NCBI RefSeq assembly: GCF_000421965.1
Contig: NZ_ATAY01000020.1
Coordinates: 248,001 to 312,000 of the forward strand
Reading direction: 5' to 3'
Source of the DNA: Ruminiclostridium papyrosolvens C7
GTDB lineage: Bacteria; Bacillota; Clostridia; Acetivibrionales; DSM-1351
DNA: 64,000 bases
In this document: positions 27,764 to 35,874 of the stretch, in pieces
Numbering within the stretch: position 1 is the stretch's first letter
Layout: each line of letters begins with the position of its first letter
Position numbers and translations under genes: made by a program
Notes under the pieces: model-generated
Seen by the model: the letters and a program-made list of their open reading frames with translations, nothing else
Database searches by the model: none
Told to the model about the DNA's origin: nothing

Positions 27764-28606
27764 ATGAAAAAAAGCCATGATTACCCAAAGGTTAGTATTA
27801 TCATCCCTGTATACAATATGGAAAAATATCTTGGCAAATGTCTGGAAAGTGTTATAAACCAGACATATACCAATATAGAAATTATTGCAGTAGATGACGG
27901 TTCCGAGGATAATTCCATTGAAATCCTAAATGAATACAGCAAAAAAGACCAACGTATTAAAGTATATCAGAATGAAGTAAACAGGGGTGTTAGCCATACA
28001 CTGAATCATGCACTTAAATACAGTACAGGTCAAATAGTTGCACGAATGGATTCAGACAATATCATGGTCGAAGACAGGATTGAAAAACAGGTTGCTTATC
28101 TGATGGAAAATCCTGAGTGTATAGTTGTTGGAGGGCAGGAAACGTATATTGACGAAGATGATAAAATAATAGGGGGAACCAGATTCCCCCTTAGTGACAA
28201 GGAAATAAAAAGAAAGTTTTTCTCCTTTCAGCCTATCGCGGATCCAACCAGTATGTATAACCGCTCAAAAATCCCTTCTGAAGTTTTCTACTTTGATGAA
28301 AGCCTTACAGTAGCTGAAGGTTTGGATTTGTATTTCAGGCTATTTAAATACGGTAAGTTCGCCAATATAGAAGATTCAATCATACTCTACCGTCAAAGAC
28401 AAGGTTCACTTATCTCAACAGATATTAAAAGGACCTTTAAATTTATATCAATTGTGCGCAAAAGAGCAAAAAAACAATATGGAATACGACCACCTTTTAT
28501 GGCTGGAATTATTAACTTTTGTCAAAAAATAATTACTTCAATACTGCCTATTTGGGTAGCGGTGAAAATAAATGATATTATTAAGAAGCTTACTGTAAAG
28601 GTATAA
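27764..28606 (+). CDS. Family 2 glycosyltransferase
   Basis: 280 aa. KVSIIIPVYNMEKYLGKC, VDDGSEDNS, the DXD motif in VARMDSDNIM, and TVAEGLDLYFRLF. Hydrophobic C-terminal stretch about 240-270 could associate with the membrane. It starts 6 nt after the EEP gene and is the last gene of the cluster before a new promoter. Confidence 0.88.
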   Translation: MKKSHDYPKVSIIIPVYNMEKYLGKCLESVINQTYTNIEIIAVDDGSEDNSIEILNEYSKKDQRIKVYQNEVNRGVSHTLNHALKYSTGQIVARMDSDNIMVEDRIEKQVAYLMENPECIVVGGQETYIDEDDKIIGGTRFPLSDKEIKRKFFSFQPIADPTSMYNRSKIPSEVFYFDESLTVAEGLDLYFRLFKYGKFANIEDSIILYRQRQGSLISTDIKRTFKFISIVRKRAKKQYGIRPPFMAGIINFCQKIITSILPIWVAVKINDIIKKLTVKV

Positions 28607-28613
28607 AAGAAAA

Positions 28614-28642
28614 TTGACTTTTAGTGTCCTATTAAATATAAT
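28614..28642 (+). promoter_or_regulatory. Sigma-A promoter of the dockerin gene
   Basis: TTGACT (28614-28619), a 17-nt spacer and TATAAT (28637-28642). A leader of about 115 nt separates it from the ATG at 28766. Confidence 0.8.
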
Positions 28643-28765
28643 GTATATAGAAACCATATTTCCCAAAATAAGTAATTAATCTATATCACTTTTATGTGAA
28701 ATCTTTTGATACATAGGATAAAACAAGAAGGTTTGAAAAATAGATTATGCAAGGAGGAAATATTA

Positions 28766-29707
28766 ATGGAAAAGAATTACACGTGGAAGTCCAAAAGAGT
28801 TATGAAATGCATTTCAGTTTTTATGTCTGTAGTTATCTTTTCATTCCTTATTGCTCCGGTAAAAGTAAGTGCGGAAACATCAATTACTGACGATGGAGTG
28901 GTGAGGAGTTATACACTTTTCGGAGATCTCAATAGTGATAATAACGTCGATTCTCTTGATTATGCAAAAATGAAAATGATATTATTGGGAACGACTTCTC
29001 AGCATACTGTAAATATTAAAGCGGCAGATTTGAATGGCGATGGTGATGTTAATTCATTAGATTTAGCAATAATGGGAAAGTTCATGACTGGAGAGATAAG
29101 AACGTTCCCTGTTGAAACAAAATATCCAAGTACCGGTGATAACAGCACTATGTATCCTTTCCTTAATGATAATTTTCAAATAGCATTAGAGGAAAATGGG
29201 TCAACAGGTTATCAGTGGGATTATGTAATATCGGATGTTGCTGCAGCTACATTGGTTTCAGAAGACAGCTATTGCTTTACTCCAAACGCTGTTGGTACAC
29301 CAGTTCAAAAGGTATGGACTTTTAAAGCATTAATGCCGGGTAAGTATACAATTGAGTTTACATACACGCAGCCCTGGGAAACAGATGCGGAACCATTGAA
29401 AACCGTTAAATGCGATTTATATGTAAGTACTGTAAATGGTACCGTAATAAACGTAAATCAAGGTGATACATTTAAAATAGCGATGATTGGCGGAGGAATT
29501 GCAGGGTATTCTTGGAAATATACCATTCCCGAAGAAATGCCATTTACGTTACTCTCAAAAGAAATATTGGATGAGCATCCGAATTCGGCTGATTCCATGT
29601 ACTTAATTGTATGGACATTCACCGCAGTAAAACCGGGAAGTCATAACCTTGTATTTATCGGGACACCATTTTCTCAGAAGGTTGAATGCCAAATAAATGT
29701 AGTTTAA
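28766..29707 (+). CDS. dpi: Secreted dockerin protein with two chagasin-like (I42) inhibitor domains
   Basis: 313 aa. Signal peptide about 1-37 (basic start, IFSFLIAPVKVSA). A type I dockerin follows with two calcium loops, DLNSDNNVDSLD and DLNGDGDVNSLD. Two repeats of the inhibitor I42 (chagasin) fold come after it: the first has ENGSTGYQWDY, VQKVWTFKALMPGKY and TQPWE; the second is more degenerate (GGGIAGYSWKY, IVWTFTAVKPG). It would dock onto the cellulosome scaffold and inhibit cysteine proteases. A dockerin-bearing protease inhibitor (Dpi) is known from C. cellulolyticum. ATG 28766 has AAGGAGG 8-9 nt upstream. Confidence 0.9.
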   Translation: MEKNYTWKSKRVMKCISVFMSVVIFSFLIAPVKVSAETSITDDGVVRSYTLFGDLNSDNNVDSLDYAKMKMILLGTTSQHTVNIKAADLNGDGDVNSLDLAIMGKFMTGEIRTFPVETKYPSTGDNSTMYPFLNDNFQIALEENGSTGYQWDYVISDVAAATLVSEDSYCFTPNAVGTPVQKVWTFKALMPGKYTIEFTYTQPWETDAEPLKTVKCDLYVSTVNGTVINVNQGDTFKIAMIGGGIAGYSWKYTIPEEMPFTLLSKEILDEHPNSADSMYLIVWTFTAVKPGSHNLVFIGTPFSQKVECQINVV

Positions 29708-29741
29708 TGAAGCACAACCATTAAAAATTTCGTCTAAGAAG

Positions 29742-29787
29742 CTGTACAGTTTTCCTGAAGTTCAGGTGCTGTACAGTCTTTTTTTAA
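29742..29787 (+). terminator. Rho-independent terminator after the dockerin gene
   Basis: CTGTACAG occurs at 29742-29749 and 29769-29776 and is self-complementary; a nested CCTGA/TCAGG stem lies between. TTTTTTT follows. Confidence 0.8.
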
Positions 29788-29881
29788 AGTTACTCTTGTT
29801 TTAATTCTTATAAAAATATTATAATAAAATAGCTTGTTAACTGTGTTTATATTAGAAATTATCCAAGTGAAGGGGTTACAT

Positions 29882-30463
29882 ATGAATTTAAAAGATAGCT
29901 ATATTGAATTATATAATACATATATCAAACGTGACGGAGCCGACAAACTTCTGGAATATATGCTGTCCAAATCAAGTGATTTCTTTACGGCCCCGGCAAG
30001 TACAAGGTTTCATGGTTCATACGAAGGTGGTTTGGTTGAACATAGTATAAATGTATATGAATGTTTGGTTGATTACCTTTCAAGGACAAGAGTAAAGGAT
30101 ATTTATGGTTTAAGCTACGATTCGGAAACCATTGCAATATCTGCACTCTTACATGATTTATGTAAAATAAACTGCTATAGGCCGGGAACCCGGAATGTAA
30201 AGGATGAACGTGGTGTTTGGCAGACAGTTCCAACTTATGAGTATGATGACAGGCTGCCTTATGGACATGGTGAAAAATCAGTATACATAATAACTGGATT
30301 TATGAAGCTTACAAGGGAGGAAGCCTTTGCAATACGTTATCACATGGGCTTTTCGGGCTGTGAAGATAAGAGATGTATAGGGGATGCATTTGAGCAATTT
30401 CCGCTGGCATTTGCATTGTGTACGGCAGACATGGAAGCTACATATTTTATAGAAGGAAAATAA
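29882..30463 (+). CDS. HD-domain phosphohydrolase
   Basis: 193 aa. Metal ligands are in GGLVEHSINV (H) and ALLHDLCKIN (HD), with further His in YGHGEKS and RYHMGFSG. It is a metal-dependent phosphohydrolase of unknown substrate. ATG 29882 follows GAAGGGG; the longer frame from 29834 lacks a site. No operon partner is obvious. Confidence 0.83.
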   Translation: MNLKDSYIELYNTYIKRDGADKLLEYMLSKSSDFFTAPASTRFHGSYEGGLVEHSINVYECLVDYLSRTRVKDIYGLSYDSETIAISALLHDLCKINCYRPGTRNVKDERGVWQTVPTYEYDDRLPYGHGEKSVYIITGFMKLTREEAFAIRYHMGFSGCEDKRCIGDAFEQFPLAFALCTADMEATYFIEGK

Positions 30464-30588
30464 AGGGCATTAAAAGGCATAACAGTCCATAAGTACCAAT
30501 AAAAAAGTATCGCTGACATATCATATTGTCAGCGGATTTACTGATAATAAATGTATAAATGTTATTACAAATTTATTAGAGAGCAGGA

Positions 30589-32652
30589 ATGTATGTGGAT
30601 AAAAAAATAGCCCGCTTACAACATTGTGGCTCAACATTGTTTTTTCCTATATCTATTATTTATCTTGAGTTAGTATTTAAATTTGTTGTATTTAAAGAAC
30701 TGTTCAACATTGGTTTTATATATATGGTTTTATTTTCAATTCCTGCTGGGATATTGTTATATTTAGTATGCAGCTTGTTCAACAGCAGAGTTAACAGAAT
30801 TATATCCGTAGTCCTTACTTTATTTCTAACATTCATATATATAGTCCAGATTGTTTACTATCAAATATTCAGTACCTTTTTGGCTTTATTCTCACTAAAC
30901 GGTACTGACCAGGTACTCCAATTCTGGAAGGAGGTACTAATTGCCGTAAAAAACAAGGCCGGTGCTATTCTTTTCCTACTCATACCGATTTTATTCCTGA
31001 TTATTTTCAGCAGGAGTCTTTTTCTTGCGAGAAAGACCACAGGAAAGTTGAAAGCAATTTTGGCAGTGGTTATGGTATGTTTTCAGGTGGCAGCTACAAT
31101 TCTGGTCTCTCTGTCAAATACCGGGGAGCTTAGTACAAGTTTTCTTTATTCAAGAGCTATCATACCCGATTTGGCAGTAAACAGATTCGGTATGCTTACT
31201 ACTTCACGTCTGGATGTAAAACATTTGGTTTTTGGGTTTACAAGCTCCGATGATGATGAAAAAGAGCAAATGACTGCTGTTGATGATAACAAAGGAATGG
31301 GGACTCTACATCAGCCATCAAAGCAAAGTCAGGAAAGTACTGCAAAAACTCAACTTGATAAAAGCAAGGATTCTTCGTCAGATGAAGTCAATTCTGTTCA
31401 GGAAGCAAGTAACGAGTATAATATAATGAACCTTGATTTTGACAAACTTATAGCCGGAGAAAGCGACTCTACCATTGCTTCAATGCACAGGTATTTTAAT
31501 ACTGTCAAACCGACTAAAAAGAATAAATACACCGGAATGTTTAAGGGTAAAAACCTGATAATGATAACTGCTGAGGGATTTTCACCGTATGCGGTAGACA
31601 AGGATTTAACACCGACACTGTATAAAATGTCTCAGGAAGGTTTCAGGTTTACCGATTTTTATACGCCTATATGGGGAGTAAGTACATCTGACGGAGAATA
31701 TGTAGCTTGCAACTCACTGATACCAAAGCCCGGAATATGGAGCTTTTATGTATCGGGAAGAAACTATATGCCATTTTGCATGGGAAACCAGCTGAAAAAG
31801 CTTGGATATGGTACACGTGCATACCATGACCACTCATATACCTATTATCACAGGGATGTATCCCACTCCAATATGGGATATTCTTTTAAAGCCGTTGGTA
31901 ATGGACTTGAAATGACAAAATCCTGGCCGGAATCAGATCTTGAAATGATTCAGAAGACAGCAGATGACTATATTGGGAAAACACCTTTTCACACATATTA
32001 TATGACTGTCAGCGGACACCTGATGTATACCTTTAACGGAAATGCAATGGCGGAAAAAAATAGAGAGCTTGTCAAAAACTTGCCATATTCACGGGCAGTA
32101 AAAGCGTATCTTGCCTGCAATATAGAATTGGACAGAGCTATGGGAGAGTTAATAGCCAGACTTGAAAAATCTGGACTTGCAGAAGATACACTTATTGCTA
32201 TAAGCCCAGATCACTATCCTTACGGACTCACAAACAGTGAAATAAGTGAACTTGCAGGGCATCCTGTGGAGACAAATTTCGAACTTTACAAGGGAATATT
32301 TATTTTATGGTCAAAGGGAATAAAATCTGAAGAAATAAGTAAACCCTGTGCCAGTCTGGACATATTGCCTACAATATCAAACCTGATGGGTGTGGAATAT
32401 GACTCCAGATTACTCATGGGAAGAGATATATTGTCGGATGCATCACCACTTGTTGTGTTCTCAAACTGGAGCTGGCTTACGGATAAAGCACGCTACAATT
32501 CAAAAAACGGTAAATTTATTCTAGCGGAGGGAGAAACAAAAGAATCTGTGAGCAAACAATACAGAGATGAGATATCACAACGTGTAAACAACATGTTTAG
32601 TTACTCCGCAAAAATATTAGATACAAATTATTACAATAAAGTATTTAAATAA
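30589..32652 (+). CDS. LtaS-like membrane sulfatase-family phosphotransferase
   Basis: 687 aa. Five hydrophobic helices in the first 200 residues, a Ser/Lys/Gln-rich linker (about 220-285), and then an extracellular alkaline-phosphatase/sulfatase domain: ITAEGFSPYA (metal Glu), STSDGEYVAC with the nucleophile Thr/Ser, and ISPDHYPYG (metal Asp-His). This is the plan of lipoteichoic acid synthase and phosphoglycerol transferases, which transfer glycerol phosphate from phosphatidylglycerol to a glycan or lipid. It could decorate the product of the nearby glycan cluster, an inference from proximity. Confidence 0.87.
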   Translation: MYVDKKIARLQHCGSTLFFPISIIYLELVFKFVVFKELFNIGFIYMVLFSIPAGILLYLVCSLFNSRVNRIISVVLTLFLTFIYIVQIVYYQIFSTFLALFSLNGTDQVLQFWKEVLIAVKNKAGAILFLLIPILFLIIFSRSLFLARKTTGKLKAILAVVMVCFQVAATILVSLSNTGELSTSFLYSRAIIPDLAVNRFGMLTTSRLDVKHLVFGFTSSDDDEKEQMTAVDDNKGMGTLHQPSKQSQESTAKTQLDKSKDSSSDEVNSVQEASNEYNIMNLDFDKLIAGESDSTIASMHRYFNTVKPTKKNKYTGMFKGKNLIMITAEGFSPYAVDKDLTPTLYKMSQEGFRFTDFYTPIWGVSTSDGEYVACNSLIPKPGIWSFYVSGRNYMPFCMGNQLKKLGYGTRAYHDHSYTYYHRDVSHSNMGYSFKAVGNGLEMTKSWPESDLEMIQKTADDYIGKTPFHTYYMTVSGHLMYTFNGNAMAEKNRELVKNLPYSRAVKAYLACNIELDRAMGELIARLEKSGLAEDTLIAISPDHYPYGLTNSEISELAGHPVETNFELYKGIFILWSKGIKSEEISKPCASLDILPTISNLMGVEYDSRLLMGRDILSDASPLVVFSNWSWLTDKARYNSKNGKFILAEGETKESVSKQYRDEISQRVNNMFSYSAKILDTNYYNKVFK

Positions 32653-32707
32653 ATATAAATAAAATTATTGTAAATAAATTACAAATTGTAATATTTATTG
32701 TCTTATA

Positions 32708-32737
32708 TTGACAAGCCTTGCCGACGAATGTTATATT
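32708..32737 (+). promoter_or_regulatory. Sigma-A promoter of the tryptophan ECF operon
   Basis: TTGACA (32708-32713), an 18-nt spacer and TATATT (32732-32737). The predicted start, around 32744, is immediately before the NAG triplet array. Confidence 0.8.
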
Positions 32738-32748
32738 CTTTACAAGTA

Positions 32749-32803
32749 GAGATGAGAAGAGACGAGTTTAGATTAGATGAGATCAGAAACAGAAAAGGAA
32801 GAG
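32749..32803 (+). promoter_or_regulatory. Putative TRAP (MtrB) binding site: eleven NAG triplets
   Basis: In order GAG, GAG, GAG, GAG, TAG, TAG, GAG, CAG, CAG, AAG, GAG, with spacers of 2,2,2,2,2,2,2,3,2,3 nt. TRAP is an 11-mer whose subunits each bind a (G/U)AG triplet in RNA when tryptophan is bound. The seven 5' triplets are perfect. The downstream gene is a TrpP-family tryptophan transporter, a known TRAP target in Bacillus. No mtrB gene lies in the window. Confidence 0.75.
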
Positions 32804-32867
32804 TACGCCTGTTGTCTTAATAGGCTGTATTTTGCTTAGCTGCTTAAAAAAATATATGCAAATTCAC

Positions 32868-32904
32868 AACCTCTACTCAAAAAAATATTGATGGAGGTTT
32901 TTTT
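32868..32904 (+). promoter_or_regulatory. Shine-Dalgarno-sequestering hairpin / attenuator before trpP
   Basis: AACCTCTA (32868-32875) pairs with TGGAGGTT (32892-32899), 8 bp with one G-U, burying the ribosome binding site; the U-run to 32904 follows, so it could also terminate transcription. The same bases 32871-32877 can instead pair with AGTAGAG (32745-32751), which overlaps the first TRAP triplet. The two pairings exclude each other. Confidence 0.65.
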
Positions 32905-33465
32905 ATGGAAAAAAGAGTAGTTCTAAAAGAGAAAAAAGCAGGACTTACTATTTCTGACGTAATTCTTGTTGGTGTGCTACTGGCAACGGGGGCTGTACTT
33001 AAGTTCTTTGTAGGCTCTATGTTCAATGCTGGTATGAAGCCAAATTTTATTATTGCAATGTATTGTCTGGCAATTCTTATAATAAAGCCAAAGTTATCTG
33101 AAGCTATAATCATAGGTATTATAGCAGGGGCCATCTGTCAGGTTTTCCCGGGTACACCGTACATAAATTTATTAAGTGAGCCCTTGGGTGCTTTTGTAAT
33201 GGCTGTTCTTATTAGCCTGCCTCTGAAGTTTAAAGCCTATTCATTATTAAAACCCGTATTAGGAACTTTTCTGAGTACTCTGGCAAGCGGCCTTTCTTAT
33301 CTTGGAGTATTGTATATTGCATTTTATGCAGGTGCGGATGTAGAGGCAATACCCTTCATTATGTTTACAATTATGATACTTTTAACTGCTTTAGTAAATG
33401 CAGTAATAGTTCAGATCCTTTATATACCTGTAAAACTGGCATTGGGACGTGGAAAAGATGATTGA
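32905..33465 (+). CDS. trpP: TrpP-family tryptophan ECF transporter substrate-binding (S) component
   Basis: 186 aa with five or six membrane helices. GMKPNFIIAMY and FPGTPYINLLSEPLGAFV correspond to the conserved segments of Bacillus TrpP (GMKP and FPGG..PN). As the first gene of an S-A-A-T operon it would be the tryptophan-binding membrane subunit. Its start is only 5-6 nt behind the GGAGG site, which is part of the sequestering hairpin. It overlaps the next gene by 8 nt. Confidence 0.85.
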   Translation: MEKRVVLKEKKAGLTISDVILVGVLLATGAVLKFFVGSMFNAGMKPNFIIAMYCLAILIIKPKLSEAIIIGIIAGAICQVFPGTPYINLLSEPLGAFVMAVLISLPLKFKAYSLLKPVLGTFLSTLASGLSYLGVLYIAFYAGADVEAIPFIMFTIMILLTALVNAVIVQILYIPVKLALGRGKDD

Positions 33466-34297
33466 GTTCAAGGATTTCTCATTTAAATATAAAACAGGTG
33501 AAAAGCCTGCATTGACAATTAAGAATCTCTCTATCCCAAAAGGTGATTTCGTGGGTATCATAGGAAATAGCGGAGCGGGCAAGTCAACCTTTACCTATGC
33601 AGTTAACGGAGTTATTCCACATCACTATGAAGGTGATTTTTATGGTGAGGTCAGGGTTAATGGGTGTGATACTGTTGAATCATCACCGACACAGCTGGCA
33701 TTGAGCGTAGGAAGCGTATTTCAGGATATTGACGGACAAATGGTATCCTCAGTTGTAGAAGATGAGATACTATTTGGTCTGGAGAATTTCGGAGTCCCGA
33801 AAGAAGAAATCGATCAGAGAATAAAGGATATACTTAAAATGGTGGGTATAGAAGATTTACGTTATAGAAACATTAATACATTAAGCGGTGGTCAAAAGCA
33901 AAAGGTTGCCATATCGGCTGTAGTTGCAATGATGCCTGACATACTGGTACTTGACGAGCCAACTGCAGAACTGGACCCGCAAAGTAGCCTGCAGATATAT
34001 AACATGTTGAAAATGCTGAACAAAACCCTAAACATAACAATCATAGTTGTAGAACAAAAAATAATGTTGCTCAGCGAGTTTTCCAAGAGAATCATAATTT
34101 TGGACAGTGGAGAAATCTATCTGGAGGGGGCACCAAAAGAGGTGCTGAGTGACACGTCCAGATTGACTGATATTGGTGTTAACTGCCCAAGGGTAGCAGC
34201 TCTGGCAAACAATCTTAATCAGCTCAAAATATATAATGGACCGGTTCCCGTCAATGTTATGGAAGCCGAAACCATGGTTAGGAGTGTACTCGGGTGA
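33458..34297 (+). CDS. ECF transporter ATPase, first copy
   Basis: 279 aa from ATG 33458. Walker A GNSGAGKSTF, Q-loop VFQDIDGQMV, signature LSGGQKQKVA, Walker B DILVLDEPTAELD and H-loop-like VVEQKI. It energises the transporter from the cytoplasm. It overlaps trpP by 8 nt and the second ATPase by 4 nt (tight coupling). Confidence 0.93.
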   Translation: MIEFKDFSFKYKTGEKPALTIKNLSIPKGDFVGIIGNSGAGKSTFTYAVNGVIPHHYEGDFYGEVRVNGCDTVESSPTQLALSVGSVFQDIDGQMVSSVVEDEILFGLENFGVPKEEIDQRIKDILKMVGIEDLRYRNINTLSGGQKQKVAISAVVAMMPDILVLDEPTAELDPQSSLQIYNMLKMLNKTLNITIIVVEQKIMLLSEFSKRIIILDSGEIYLEGAPKEVLSDTSRLTDIGVNCPRVAALANNLNQLKIYNGPVPVNVMEAETMVRSVLG

Positions 34298-35109
34298 TAA
34301 AGTTCGACAACGTGTGCTTTGCATATGACAAAAATAATATTCTTAACAATATAAGCCTTTCTGTAAAAAAAGGAGAATTTGTTGCTATTGTGGGCAGAAA
34401 TGGTGCAGGAAAGACTACTCTTATGAAGCTGCTCAACGGCTTACTGAAACCCACTTCGGGTGTAGTCACCATTGCGAACCTAAATACCTCCGTAACAAGG
34501 ACAAGTGAGCTGGCAAGGCATGTAGGATTTCTGTTTCAAAACCCCGACAGGCAGATTTGCCGTAACACAGTTAAGGCGGAGATAGAATTCGGTCTAAAAT
34601 GTATTCTGACAGACAATGCCGATATAGAAAAAAGGTGCAGGAACACAATAGAGAAATTTGGTTTGCTCCCTGACAAGGATCCCTTTTCCATGAGCAGGGG
34701 AGAGAGACAGAAAGTTGCACTTGCATCAGTATTGGCTTTGTCGCCTGAAATACTGGTATTGGACGAACCCACTACCGGATTGGACTACAAGGAATGTATG
34801 CATATAATGGAAACTATAAATGAGCTGAACGATAACGGAACTACCGTTATCATGGTATGTCATGATATGGAACTGGTAGCTGATTTTGCAGGGAGGATAA
34901 TTGTGGTGGGTGAAGGTCGTATACTTGATGACGACGTTTGCCGAAGTGTAATGTCCCGTCCGGAAGTATTAAAGGAGGCATCCCTAGCCCCGCCTCAAAT
35001 AGTGGAGTTAGCTATAAAACTTGGAAAAGGTTTTGAGGATGTATTTACATTGGATGAAATGACAGGAATTATATCACAAAGAGCCAAGAGAGAGGGGTGT
35101 ATAATGTGA
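34294..35109 (+). CDS. ECF transporter ATPase, second copy
   Basis: 271 aa. Walker A GRNGAGKTTLMK, Q-loop FLFQNPDRQIC, Walker B EILVLDEPTTGLD and switch His in MVCHDME. The signature reads MSRGERQKVA where the first ATPase has LSGGQKQ, so the two are different members of an asymmetric pair. The GTG start overlaps the first ATPase by 4 nt. Confidence 0.93.
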   Translation: MIKFDNVCFAYDKNNILNNISLSVKKGEFVAIVGRNGAGKTTLMKLLNGLLKPTSGVVTIANLNTSVTRTSELARHVGFLFQNPDRQICRNTVKAEIEFGLKCILTDNADIEKRCRNTIEKFGLLPDKDPFSMSRGERQKVALASVLALSPEILVLDEPTTGLDYKECMHIMETINELNDNGTTVIMVCHDMELVADFAGRIIVVGEGRILDDDVCRSVMSRPEVLKEASLAPPQIVELAIKLGKGFEDVFTLDEMTGIISQRAKREGCIM

Positions 35110-35870
35110 AGGGCATTTTAGAATACAGTCAGGGTGAGACCGTTATACACAGGTTAAACCCTTTATCAAAAATGGTAATTGCTTTTTTACTTTGCTTGAG
35201 CAGCTTTGCCAACAATAACATTTATTGTACAATTGGAATTATTGTTGTAAATCTTCTTATGGCCTATCTTGCCGGAATTATTGACAGGGCATTTTCTTTG
35301 CTGATTACGCTATTTAAAATAGGAATTGTACTTTTTTTACTGCAGGTCTTTTTCATCAGAACTGGGAATACCCTTTTAAATCTTCCGTTCAATTTATATA
35401 TTACCGATACAGGCTTGAAATTCAGTATAATGCTGGTTTTAAGACTTGTAGGAGCTACCATGCCTTTGGTTATAATTCTGACAGTTACCAGAATGAGCGA
35501 TCTTACCAATGTTATGGTACAAAAACTTCATATACCGTATAAATACACCTTTGCATTTATAACCGCCCTGAGATTTATACCCATTTTTGAAAATGAAATG
35601 ACGGGTATAATCGAAGCCCAGACTGCAAGGGGAGTTGAATTTGATACAAAAAACCCTGTAAAGAAGCTGAAATTGCTGCTTCCACTTTGCGTTCCCCTTC
35701 TTATTTCCTCTGTAAAACGGATTGAGGGCAGTGCAATATCTGCTGAATTGAGAGGATTTAATTTAAGAAGAAAGGACAGCGGGTATAAGACATATCGCTT
35801 CATTGGTTTGGATTATATTGCCATGCTGTTTTCAATAATGATATTATTGACATGTATTATCATTTTATAA
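35106..35870 (+). CDS. ECF transporter transmembrane (T) component
   Basis: 254 aa with about five membrane helices. HRLNPLSKMVIAFLL at the start and the coupling-helix motifs EAQTARGVEF and SAELRGFNLR typical of EcfT. The start GTG 35106 (GAGGGG 8 nt upstream) overlaps the second ATPase by 4 nt. Together with TrpP and both ATPases it forms a complete dedicated (group I) ECF importer. Confidence 0.93.
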   Translation: MKGILEYSQGETVIHRLNPLSKMVIAFLLCLSSFANNNIYCTIGIIVVNLLMAYLAGIIDRAFSLLITLFKIGIVLFLLQVFFIRTGNTLLNLPFNLYITDTGLKFSIMLVLRLVGATMPLVIILTVTRMSDLTNVMVQKLHIPYKYTFAFITALRFIPIFENEMTGIIEAQTARGVEFDTKNPVKKLKLLLPLCVPLLISSVKRIEGSAISAELRGFNLRRKDSGYKTYRFIGLDYIAMLFSIMILLTCIIIL

Positions 35871-35874
35871 ATAA

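Noticed and set aside
32801..32830. Hairpin GCCT/AGGC after the triplet array as a leader-peptide attenuator
   Set aside because: The stem is short, no Trp-rich leader peptide with a ribosome binding site was found; the TRAP model explains the leader better.
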